NCBI GenBank assembly: GCA_937892945.1
Contig: CALBIL010000059.1
Coordinates: 49,457 to 113,456 of the forward strand
DNA length: 64,000 nt
Origin: an uncultured euryarchaeote
GTDB lineage: Archaea; Thermoplasmatota; Poseidoniia; Poseidoniales; Poseidoniaceae
Direction: 5' to 3'
The position numbers and the translations under genes are program-made. The first letter of the stretch is position 1, and each line of letters begins with the position of its first letter. The notes under the pieces were generated by a model. It ran no database searches and had not been told where the DNA came from. It worked only from the letters and a program-made list of their open reading frames with translations. This document shows, one piece after another, positions 20,617 through 28,616 of the stretch.

Positions 20617-21483
20617 ATGGCGGTCGTTCAAGATGCCTTACTGGTTGCAGGAGGTCTTGGGACTCGAATGCTCCCAACCAGCGCATCGGTACCAAAAGAG
20701 GCGCTTCCGCTTGTCGATATACCCGCTCTTATTCACCTTGCTCGTGAAGCAGTCGCTGCAGGAGCACAACGCCTTCACATCATATCCTCGCCAAGAAAAG
20801 ATATGACAGCGTTACTTGGAGACCATGCTTGGCTTCAAGAAAAACGTCCTGAACTTGACCCCCAACTCCTTTCACCGTTTGCTGATGTCGAGGTCTTTAT
20901 CCATATTCAACATGAACCACTTGGTTTAGGAAATGCTATCGAATGTGCTTTAGATGAAATCGATGGGCCTTTTTTGGTCTTACTCGGAGATAATATTTTG
21001 CTTGACCAACATACCTCGCCAAATGCCTTTTCACCTTCCCTGGCAAGTAAGAAGTTGGTTGAAAGTTTTGGAAAGAATGGCCTTCCATGCGTTGGTTTAA
21101 TGGCGGTCCACCCCGATGAAGTTTCCAATTACGGCGTCGTTCGCCAAGAAGGAGCAAGAATTCTTGAAATTTGTGAGAAGCCATTGCCTGAAGATGCTCC
21201 GTCAAACCTTGTACTCTGTGGGCGTTATTTATTCACCTCTGATGCGAAGAGTTTGCTGCAACAGTATGATGTTGAAACGTATGGGGAACTTCAGTCGATT
21301 GCTCTTCAACAACATTGGATGAAAAATGACGGCCTTATTGGCGTCGAACTTACCAATTTCCAATGGTATGATTCAGGTAAACCCTTGCCGTGGCTCCAAG
21401 CGCAAGTCGACCATGCACTCCGTCGCAACGACCTCTCGACTTCATTTAGAGCGTGGCTCCAAGAACGCCTTGCTGAAGATTAA
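20617..21483 (+). CDS. nucleotidyltransferase, UTP-glucose-1-phosphate uridylyltransferase-like
   Basis: DALLVAGGLGTRMLPTSASVPKEALPLVDIPALIHLAREA; EICEKPLPEDAPSNLVLCGRYLF. Confidence 0.88.
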   Translation: MAVVQDALLVAGGLGTRMLPTSASVPKEALPLVDIPALIHLAREAVAAGAQRLHIISSPRKDMTALLGDHAWLQEKRPELDPQLLSPFADVEVFIHIQHEPLGLGNAIECALDEIDGPFLVLLGDNILLDQHTSPNAFSPSLASKKLVESFGKNGLPCVGLMAVHPDEVSNYGVVRQEGARILEICEKPLPEDAPSNLVLCGRYLFTSDAKSLLQQYDVETYGELQSIALQQHWMKNDGLIGVELTNFQWYDSGKPLPWLQAQVDHALRRNDLSTSFRAWLQERLAED

Positions 21484-22025
21484 CGCTGGCCAGGTTTCCA
21501 AAAGGAAAGTGGCACGGGCTGTTCACCTTGCGCTTTACGAAGTGCCAAATGATCGGCGCGCTCATTCCAACGATAGCCCCGGTGAGCTTTGACATGTTCC
21601 CATGTCAGGGTTCTAAGTTCAGAAACTGCATCCCAGAGAGATTGAACATGAGCCACTAATTCCCGATTCGCTTTCGCTTTCCATGCACCACAAGCAAGAT
21701 TGCCAGCGTATTGGGAATCTGCGCGAATGACTGCAGCATCATTTCCTCCTTCGACTAAGAGCCATCGCAGGGCTGCAGCAAACGCGGACAATTCAGCCGT
21801 GTTGTTTGAGCCGACTTCTGCTCCGATGAAATGTTCCATATCATGTTGTGTTACCACGACATCAGCAAACTCTTGATGAAGCTCACCACTTCTTTTCCCT
21901 AAGCCAGTGTCTCCAATCACGACCACAACCGACCAAGCAGCAGGTGTATTTTGATCAACGTTCTGGTTGCCAAGGCAGGAGCCATCTACATAGAGGCTCC
22001 ATTTATGATCAGGCACACGCTTCAC
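21480..22025 (-). CDS. rnhA: ribonuclease H (RNase HI family)
   Basis: YVDGSCLGNQ, NNTAELSAFAAALRWL, IRADSQYAGNLACGAWKAKANREL, HRGYRWNERADHLA. Confidence 0.88.
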   Translation of the reverse strand: MKRVPDHKWSLYVDGSCLGNQNVDQNTPAAWSVVVVIGDTGLGKRSGELHQEFADVVVTQHDMEHFIGAEVGSNNTAELSAFAAALRWLLVEGGNDAAVIRADSQYAGNLACGAWKAKANRELVAHVQSLWDAVSELRTLTWEHVKAHRGYRWNERADHLALRKAQGEQPVPLSFWKPGQR

Positions 22026-22405
22026 TCGCCAATCTCTGCTTTGTAACCGGCAGCATCCATCAACACGGACACCGCATTCGGGTCATCTAAAGTCATCCGA
22101 ACAATCCAACCCTCTCCATATGGGTCGGTATTCATGAGTTCAGGTGCATCATCAAGTGCATCATTTACAGCGGTAATCTTTCCAGCGAATGGAGCAAAAA
22201 TTGGTGAAGCGGACTTCACAGATTCAACGATTGCAAATTCTTCCATGTCAGTGAGGACTTCTCCCTCGCCGGGGAGTTCAATATAGACGATATCGGTAAG
22301 TGAATGTTGAGCATAGTCTGTAATTCCAATGACAACTTCATTTCCATCGATGCGTAACCATTCATGCTCTTTAGTGTAGTATTGTCCTTCTGGAATGTCG
22401 CTCAT
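22022..22405 (-). CDS. gcvH: glycine cleavage system H protein
   Basis: YYTKEHEWLRI; lipoyl-lysine motif VESVKSASPIFAPFAG; start ATG at 22405. Confidence 0.94.
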   Translation of the reverse strand: MSDIPEGQYYTKEHEWLRIDGNEVVIGITDYAQHSLTDIVYIELPGEGEVLTDMEEFAIVESVKSASPIFAPFAGKITAVNDALDDAPELMNTDPYGEGWIVRMTLDDPNAVSVLMDAAGYKAEIGE

Positions 22406-22619
22406 CTCGTCCGTCTCCGATTTGTCGAATAGCTCGCATTTGATGAAGTCACCGATTGGAACATTTCCTGTTTTTTTCGATTCTGCATACTTCGAACCAT
22501 TGCGTATGCCCACAGTTCACACAAAACGCAGTTTTCACCTTCAAACGCGTCGCGGTTCTTATTAGGAGATGGAATCCGCTTCGAAATGAAGTCAAGCGAC
22601 TTCAAGGGATGGGACCCTC

Positions 22620-22976
22620 ATGAGTAGAGCATTTAGAGAAGGCATAGCCAAAAACAAAAGAATTCACGCACCGATTCGTCGAAGGAGTTGGAGCCCAGTT
22701 AGAGATCTCCAAGGTTTGAAAACTCGAACCCAAACAATTGGCTCTCAAATGGGGCCACTCGTTGAAATTCCTGCAATGGTTCGAATTGAAAATGAACATT
22801 GGGTTTTCGAACGTATCGAAGAAGGTGTTCTTTACAACCTCACACACAAACTCATTCTGCATGATGATGAAGGCGAGAAAGTGATTGGTGGTACAACTGA
22901 TATGCGAACTGCAATGAAAGTTGCACAATGCATGGCACAAAAAGAAAACCGAATCATTATGATTCAACCTCTTTGA
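22620..22976 (+). CDS. conserved hypothetical protein
   Basis: Intact ORF between divergent and convergent neighbours. Confidence 0.6.
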   Translation: MSRAFREGIAKNKRIHAPIRRRSWSPVRDLQGLKTRTQTIGSQMGPLVEIPAMVRIENEHWVFERIEEGVLYNLTHKLILHDDEGEKVIGGTTDMRTAMKVAQCMAQKENRIIMIQPL

Positions 22977-22985
22977 AACAGAGTT

Positions 22986-23177
22986 TCAGAACAGGTCAAG
23001 AATCCAAGAGACGACGCCTTGATTAACAAGGTAGAAAAATGTTCCAATACCGATACATGCTGCATATACTTGGAACGGAGTAATCTTCCAAGCATCTTCA
23101 GATTCTTCATCGAAATATCGAATAAGACCTGCAGCCTGTTGAATACCGCTACCATCGGATTTCTTCTTTGAAGCCAT
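22986..23177 (-). CDS. preprotein translocase subunit Sec61-beta (SecG)
   Basis: AAGLIRYFDEESEDAWKITP followed by a single TM, typical archaeal Sec61-beta. Confidence 0.88.
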   Translation of the reverse strand: MASKKKSDGSGIQQAAGLIRYFDEESEDAWKITPFQVYAACIGIGTFFYLVNQGVVSWILDLF

Positions 23178-23233
23178 GTGGACCAATCTCTGCGAGTTGC
23201 CACCCCTTTATCAACGCGACGCGGCCACGAAAA

Positions 23234-24100
23234 CTACTCTTCTTCATCATTTATGGTTAAATCAACGAAGGAAACCCCTGTATCGGTTGTCTCGAGGTCA
23301 AGAATCTGCCCTTGAGGGATTTCATACGGATCTCTCGCCGAATGCAAAACACTGCCATCAGGGTCTGCTTCGATGAAATATGCCTCAGCCCTCGCCACAG
23401 CTCGTTCGAACCCAGGGGCATTACCGTCCGCTAGAGCCCCTCTGGCCACTTCCAAATCAAAGTGGGCATGCTCGACGGCCTTCTTGGCCTGTTTCACGTT
23501 CCATTCCTCCGAATCCGGTGTATTCACCATTCGCTTCTGCACCGCTTTTCCTTGTTCTTCAACCATGAATATGTGTTCATCAAACACAGAGCGAGCCGTT
23601 TCAAAGGCTTTTTTCCAAGCCTCTTCATTGGATTCAGGAGACACATCAGCTCCTTCCTTGGCGAGATACTTCCGTGCCGCCGAGATGTGGGAAAATTCCC
23701 ACGGGCGATGTCCAAGCGATGCGGAAAGGTCGAACAGTAATCGAGCGTATGATTGCGGTGAACCTTTGAGCACAATTCGGTTGAGATACCCCGAATTGAA
23801 TAAACCAAAGCCCCAGTAAGCGTCCGAGGAGATAATCAAACCCAATCCTCCGCTTTGGGTCTGAAATTTCCATTTCTGTTCATTGAATTGCGGTGGTTCA
23901 GAAAAGTGAGGCGTTTCGGGGTGTTCGAGATAGGCCAAAGCATGCGTGGCAACATCTCCGAGGTAAACCACCTTACTCGGTAAACTGAATGATTTTGGTC
24001 TCAAAAACCCAGTGTCGTTTTCAACCCGATGATTGGCTTTTGCCTGGCCTACTTGAGCATAGACTACGAGTGTCCCCCCACCATACTCTCGGTTGCTCAT
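23234..24100 (-). CDS. conserved hypothetical protein
   Basis: Start MSNREYGGGTLVVYAQVGQAK at 24100; upstream ORF extension is antisense to the next gene. Confidence 0.65.
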   Translation of the reverse strand: MSNREYGGGTLVVYAQVGQAKANHRVENDTGFLRPKSFSLPSKVVYLGDVATHALAYLEHPETPHFSEPPQFNEQKWKFQTQSGGLGLIISSDAYWGFGLFNSGYLNRIVLKGSPQSYARLLFDLSASLGHRPWEFSHISAARKYLAKEGADVSPESNEEAWKKAFETARSVFDEHIFMVEEQGKAVQKRMVNTPDSEEWNVKQAKKAVEHAHFDLEVARGALADGNAPGFERAVARAEAYFIEADPDGSVLHSARDPYEIPQGQILDLETTDTGVSFVDLTINDEEE

Positions 24101-24203
24101 GATACTCCGGCTCCTCCACACACCATCAATTCGCCGCCTTGTGACAAACTGGTGGAGAGAAGAATTGATGAGTCTCACCCGCCATGGAGGGATTGGTGAG
24201 CCA

Positions 24204-24740
24204 ATGGCTGTAGAGGGTAATTCAAAAATCGACGCGTTAACAGCACTTCCAGGCATTGGAGCAGCAACTGCAAAAAAACTGGTCAGTGCAAAGATTGATT
24301 CAGTCACAAAGGTTGCTTCTGCAAGTTCTAAAAAACTCCAAGATGCTGGCCTTAGTGCTGCGATTGCAAAGAAAGTAAGTGCTGCTGCTAAGATGGCCGA
24401 CAAAGCCTCGGGTGCGGCAAAGAAAGTCGCCTCAAAGGCAAAGGCGGCGACCAAATCTGCCGGTAAGAAGTCCTCTTCTACTGCTAAAAGTACTGTGGCA
24501 AAAGCAAAGGCGGCTGCCAAGAAAGCAACAGTCGCCACCAAGTCAGCATCGAAGAAGGCCGCCTCGAAAACAAAAGCCGCTGGAAAGAAAGTTTCAACGA
24601 AAGCATCGGAAGCCAAGAAATCAACTCTTTCCAAGGTCAACCATACCGTCAAATCCTCCAAATCTTCTGATGGAAGAAAAGGGTCAACGCTCCGAGTGCC
24701 ACGCAAAGTAACCGATATGCCATGGTTCAATAAAAAGTGA
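24204..24740 (+). CDS. helix-hairpin-helix protein with histone H1-like Lys/Ala/Ser-rich C-terminal tail
   Basis: IDALTALPGIGAATAKKLVSAKIDSV HhH; AKKVASKAKAATKSAGKKSSSTAKSTVAKAKAAAKKATVATKSASKKAASKTKAAGKK tail. Confidence 0.85.
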   Translation: MAVEGNSKIDALTALPGIGAATAKKLVSAKIDSVTKVASASSKKLQDAGLSAAIAKKVSAAAKMADKASGAAKKVASKAKAATKSAGKKSSSTAKSTVAKAKAAAKKATVATKSASKKAASKTKAAGKKVSTKASEAKKSTLSKVNHTVKSSKSSDGRKGSTLRVPRKVTDMPWFNKK

Positions 24741-24797
24741 AACTCTTTCACGAAAGAAAGCGCTAGCATTGAATACCGCCTTGGCGCACAACATTTC

Positions 24798-24980
24798 ATG
24801 CCTCGGCGAAAGTACGGTCGATTGAGAAAAACCGTCGAAATGCCGTCAAAAGAAAAATGCTCACGGTGCCGTTCGGGTAAATTTTGTCCAATTGAAGGCC
24901 ACAGTGGGCAAGAGATCAAACCACATCGCGAATGGACCGGCCCAACCTCTATCAAAAAGCGAAAACAAAAGCGCAACTGA
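24798..24980 (+). CDS. small basic Cys-containing hypothetical protein
   Basis: 60 aa ORF, CSRCRSGKFC motif, basic C-terminus KKRKQKRN. Confidence 0.5.
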   Translation: MPRRKYGRLRKTVEMPSKEKCSRCRSGKFCPIEGHSGQEIKPHREWTGPTSIKKRKQKRN

Positions 24981-24981
24981 T

Positions 24982-26079
24982 TCATTCAATGCCGATCGAA
25001 CTGGTTGATGGCGTGGTCTCGATGAGTTCTTCTTTCCCATGCATGGTTGCAGCTGCAGCCGCCTCGATCGTTTCACGTGTTGCTTGAGCCCGATGATAGA
25101 CTTCACGTAATGTTTGGTCAGAAATTTCAAGATAAACACGAGTCGTCGCAATACTGGAATGACCAAGGAGACGTTGAATTGTAACTAAATCGGCTCCTCG
25201 TTCCAACAAACCAGTTGCAAAATTATGCCGCAAAACATGCGGTGTCAATTTCCCCTTTGGAAGCCCTGCTTCGACAGCGAGTGAATCCATCAGGCGTTGA
25301 ACGCCACGTGGTTGTAGGCGTCGACCTGCAGAATTCAGGAGAAAGGCAAAGTCATCATCGCGAACACGAGCATCTCGAATCGGAATCCAGGCATGAATAC
25401 GTGCAAGAGTTCTTCGTGTAAAGAGTACTAATCGGTCTTTGTCACCTTTCCCGCCATAGACGCGAGCCGAACCATCTTCGAGATCGATGTCATTTCGATC
25501 AAGGTTGCATACTTCACTGACTCGTAAGCCAGTGTCAAGCATCATTGTAACAACGATTGAGGCTACGGGGTTTTCACTTCTTGCAGAGGCATCCAAAACC
25601 ATCGACATCTCTCTTCGGTTCAAAGTACGAGGAAGACGTTTTCCAGTTCGTGCTCGAACCAAATGATCAGGCCAACGGTGCCCGAGCCATTTGAGGAGAT
25701 GTCGAGCAGCAGCGAGACGTGCATTGTACGTAGTTGGTCGCAAGTCCGATAATCCATGTGTCCATCGGTCCATTCGTCCACTGAGAGGTTCCATTCGTTC
25801 TGCTAATTCATACACCGTTGTTGCTTGGTATTCCGCTTCACTCAGAACATTTTCTCCGGGAAGAGTTGTTTCAATTAAGGCACGTAAACCACTGGCATAG
25901 GACTTTTGAGTATTCAGCGATTTATTTTCAGCCTTAAGCGTCTGCATATAACAGACGAGCCAAGGTAAATCTTGCATGTGAATAAGTCGCGGCGGAAGCA
26001 CAACTGAGGCATCATTGAGCCGTAGTTGGCTCGGCCTCAAAGCCTTGCGATTTCGCTCCTCTCCTCTCCGTGTGTTCAT
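24982..26079 (-). CDS. tyrosine recombinase XerA/XerC/D-like
   Basis: MLDTGLRVSEVCNL, HVLRHNFATGLLERGADLVTIQRLLGHSSIATTRVYLE (R..HxxR..H..Y). Confidence 0.92.
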   Translation of the reverse strand: MNTRRGEERNRKALRPSQLRLNDASVVLPPRLIHMQDLPWLVCYMQTLKAENKSLNTQKSYASGLRALIETTLPGENVLSEAEYQATTVYELAERMEPLSGRMDRWTHGLSDLRPTTYNARLAAARHLLKWLGHRWPDHLVRARTGKRLPRTLNRREMSMVLDASARSENPVASIVVTMMLDTGLRVSEVCNLDRNDIDLEDGSARVYGGKGDKDRLVLFTRRTLARIHAWIPIRDARVRDDDFAFLLNSAGRRLQPRGVQRLMDSLAVEAGLPKGKLTPHVLRHNFATGLLERGADLVTIQRLLGHSSIATTRVYLEISDQTLREVYHRAQATRETIEAAAAATMHGKEELIETTPSTSSIGIE

Positions 26080-26081
26080 TG

Positions 26082-26180
26082 GCGTTCACCGCCTCCCGCC
26101 TAGGGCGGGTGTGCATCCCGTGCTCCGTAGAGCAGAAGGGAAGAAGACGGACTCCCATATCAAACCACCGCGCGTTCACC
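26082..26180. other. GC-rich intergenic segment with two perfect hairpins and a 9-bp direct repeat (candidate ncRNA/recombination site)
   Basis: CCCGCC-TAG-GGCGGG (26095-26109), TGCTC-CGTA-GAGCA (26121-26134), GCGTTCACC at 26082 and 26172. Confidence 0.4.
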
Positions 26181-26224
26181 TGAAACAGCAATCGAGAACA
26201 CCCCCTCTCTCCAAACGCCGAGCA

Positions 26225-27466
26225 TCAAGCATTTGTTTCTTCAGCAGAAGATTCGTTGAAGTCTTTCAGTGGCTCGTCGAGCATTGCTTGACGAAGAGAG
26301 GCTCTCAGTTCGGTAAGTTCACCGTAACAAATCAGCACATCCTCGTATCGTAATTGAAGTTCATTCGATGGATTCCACAATAAACTGTTGTCACGAGAAA
26401 GAGCAAAAACGGGGATATCGGCCTTTGATTTGAAAACACTTGCAAGTGTTTGGCCAACGAATTTTGGATGGTTACGAATTTGAAGCGAGAGGACTCCAGC
26501 GCCAGGGACCGTCCGGAGTAATTGGTCAAGATCGACTTCTGCAAAAGCAGTTTCACTTGTGACATAATCAATAATTTCTCCAGCGACATTAACGCCACTT
26601 GCTTTCTCGATACCTTCGAGCCCAGGGGAGGAATTGACCTCAAGAACCAACGGGCCATTTCTCGATTCAAGTAAATCAACGCCAGCAATATGCAGTCCAA
26701 GGACCCGTGCTGCTCGGCATGCAGCCTCTTCGAATTCTTTTGGCAAATCTACGTTTTCAACCGTTCCGTTGAGGTGATAATTACTCCTAAATTCTCTTCC
26801 ACGTGCGCGTCGACGCATACTCGCAACGACGCGGTCTCCAACTACAAATGCCCGAACATCTTTACCATGAGATTCAGCAATGTATTCTTGAATCAAGATT
26901 GAACGGCCAGTAAGTAGCAATCCTTGGACAAGATTACGAGCTTCTCGAATGGTATGACGCAAAAACACACCTTGTCCTTGAGTTCCTTGTGTGACTTTGA
27001 TCACAACAGGTAATCCACCGACAAAATCAACTGCAGTTTCAACATCAATGATGTCACGAACATAGGTGGTACGAGGTACGGGGATTCTGTTTCGAGCGAG
27101 AATTTGCGTTGCATGGAGTTTATCTCGACTTTGAAGAATACCCGTTCCAGTGTTTGCAGTCCAGATTCCGAGTTGTTCAAGATGGCGGAGAACGGCAACA
27201 CCATGTTTGGTGATGGAATGTCCTATGCGCGGAATTACTGCGTCAAAATCGAATAACTCGCCGTTGTGTAAAATATCAATCATGCCATCAGCAACGAATA
27301 ATGAAAACTTCATTGGGTCTGCAACATAAGGGTCCAATCCCCGTTTCCGGGCCTCTTCGACCAATCTTCTGGTACTGTAGAGGCGTGGGCCTCTTGAGAG
27401 GATGGCAATACGAAGGTCGACATCACGCGATGCCCCCTCCGTATTCTTCACGCTATACTCCTCCAT
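26225..27466 (-). CDS. RimK-like ATP-grasp ligase with C-terminal TrkA_C (RCK_C)-like domain
   Basis: LPVVIKVTQGTQGQGVFL, DVRAFVVGDRVVASMRRRA, LVLEVNSSPGLEGIE; C-terminus SLQIRNHPKFVGQTLASVF...IPVFALSRDN...LRYEDVLICYGE. Confidence 0.87.
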   Translation of the reverse strand: MEEYSVKNTEGASRDVDLRIAILSRGPRLYSTRRLVEEARKRGLDPYVADPMKFSLFVADGMIDILHNGELFDFDAVIPRIGHSITKHGVAVLRHLEQLGIWTANTGTGILQSRDKLHATQILARNRIPVPRTTYVRDIIDVETAVDFVGGLPVVIKVTQGTQGQGVFLRHTIREARNLVQGLLLTGRSILIQEYIAESHGKDVRAFVVGDRVVASMRRRARGREFRSNYHLNGTVENVDLPKEFEEAACRAARVLGLHIAGVDLLESRNGPLVLEVNSSPGLEGIEKASGVNVAGEIIDYVTSETAFAEVDLDQLLRTVPGAGVLSLQIRNHPKFVGQTLASVFKSKADIPVFALSRDNSLLWNPSNELQLRYEDVLICYGELTELRASLRQAMLDEPLKDFNESSAEETNA

Positions 27467-27520
27467 GCCTGACGAGATTCAGTCGCGCCTTTCAAGTGCT
27501 CGCTTGAAATCGGAGTTAAC

Positions 27521-28519
27521 ATGACCGAAGCAGTGGCAGTGGGCGTTCGTGAAAAAACCACTCCCGATGTTGACCAAGAGGAAATTGAAGAAACCCTCAC
27601 TTTGGACCAACGTAAAGAGGAATTAAAAAAGTCGCGCTGGAATGTGTTTTTGTGGCTTGGCATCGCAGTTTTGATGTTCACATTTGCGCTTTTCCCAATG
27701 CCATTTAGTGCCGATTATGATGACTTTAGCAATTCAGTTGAGAAAGATATTGGATTTGTATGGGGTCCTTCTTTACCCGGTGATGATTTGTTCGATGCCC
27801 CCCTTCATCTGAACGTGTTGGCATCGAATCCACCGACTCATTCAGAGATACGCCTTGATGCATACGTGATTAAACAAACCAATTGCCAACAAAACCTCGG
27901 AGTGTTCACCGAAGAAGCAAAACTTGGAACAAATCACGCTTATCAATACCAGTTCATTGATTCCTTAATTGAAGGTGAAGAATATACCTTCAAATTTTCA
28001 GTTGACCCAGGGCAATATTGTGTCATTGTTCAATATTTCAACGAGACAAGCGGTGAAGTGGATAAAACCTCGGTTAACGACATGTCTCTTAAGGGGCAAA
28101 TGTGGCCAAATCAAGTGATTGGTGGTCTCTTCGGGATAATCTGCCTTTCCTTGTCAGCGTTCGCCTTTATTGGAGCCCAAAAGCACGGCGCCCATGTCAA
28201 ACGAATTCTTGAAAACGGTGACGAATCAACTGAAGAAAAAGTACTGGCCTCCCTCACCGGTGCACGGGTTGCAGCCGGCCCAACCGGTCCTCCAAGCCCA
28301 GGTCCTGATGGCCCCCCACAAGCTGATGAAGCACCGATGGCACAGGCAATAGAGCCCGCTGAAGAAATCGCTCCAGTGGCATCAGAACCCGTTTCCTCCG
28401 AAGCCATCTTCGAACCGGCAGAAGGTGGATATTTCTTCAAGAAATTATCAGACGGTAGTTACGAGCAAACGGTGTATGTTCAAAATGCCGATGGATCTTA
28501 TACCCCCCATGAAGGCTAA
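27521..28519 (+). CDS. hypothetical two-TM membrane protein
   Basis: TM segments VFLWLGIAVLMFTFALFPMPF and QVIGGLFGIICLSLSAFAFIGA; C-terminal GGYFFKKLSDGSYEQTVYVQNADGSYTPHEG. Confidence 0.7.
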   Translation: MTEAVAVGVREKTTPDVDQEEIEETLTLDQRKEELKKSRWNVFLWLGIAVLMFTFALFPMPFSADYDDFSNSVEKDIGFVWGPSLPGDDLFDAPLHLNVLASNPPTHSEIRLDAYVIKQTNCQQNLGVFTEEAKLGTNHAYQYQFIDSLIEGEEYTFKFSVDPGQYCVIVQYFNETSGEVDKTSVNDMSLKGQMWPNQVIGGLFGIICLSLSAFAFIGAQKHGAHVKRILENGDESTEEKVLASLTGARVAAGPTGPPSPGPDGPPQADEAPMAQAIEPAEEIAPVASEPVSSEAIFEPAEGGYFFKKLSDGSYEQTVYVQNADGSYTPHEG

Positions 28520-28616
28520 CCGTACCTTCACGAGAGCCAAAAACTCGGGTTTTAAGAGGCACAATTGGGGTCATACTTGAAAGGGAAAGGCGACAGGCCT
28601 AGGTGAGGGTTTGGTG

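Noticed and set aside
21480-21490. CTGGCCAG palindrome at the convergent galU-like/rnhA junction as a terminator
   Set aside because: No loop possible for a hairpin and sequence is very short; not counted among the junction hairpins.
24400-24620. Short tandem DNA repeat (aaaggcaaaggcggc-like)
   Set aside because: Explained by repetitive Lys/Ala codons of the H1-like tail.
24101-24985. Upstream extension of the minus-strand ORF 23234-24985 (Phe/Ala-rich sequence)
   Set aside because: It is the antisense of the Lys/Ala-rich H1-like gene; low complexity (FAAAFAFATVLLAVEEDF) is an artefact. A good start exists at 24100.
24982-26079. Mobile element / integron because of the tyrosine recombinase
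   Set aside because: No att-like flanking repeats, tRNA target or cargo genes; looks like a chromosomal XerA-type housekeeping recombinase.
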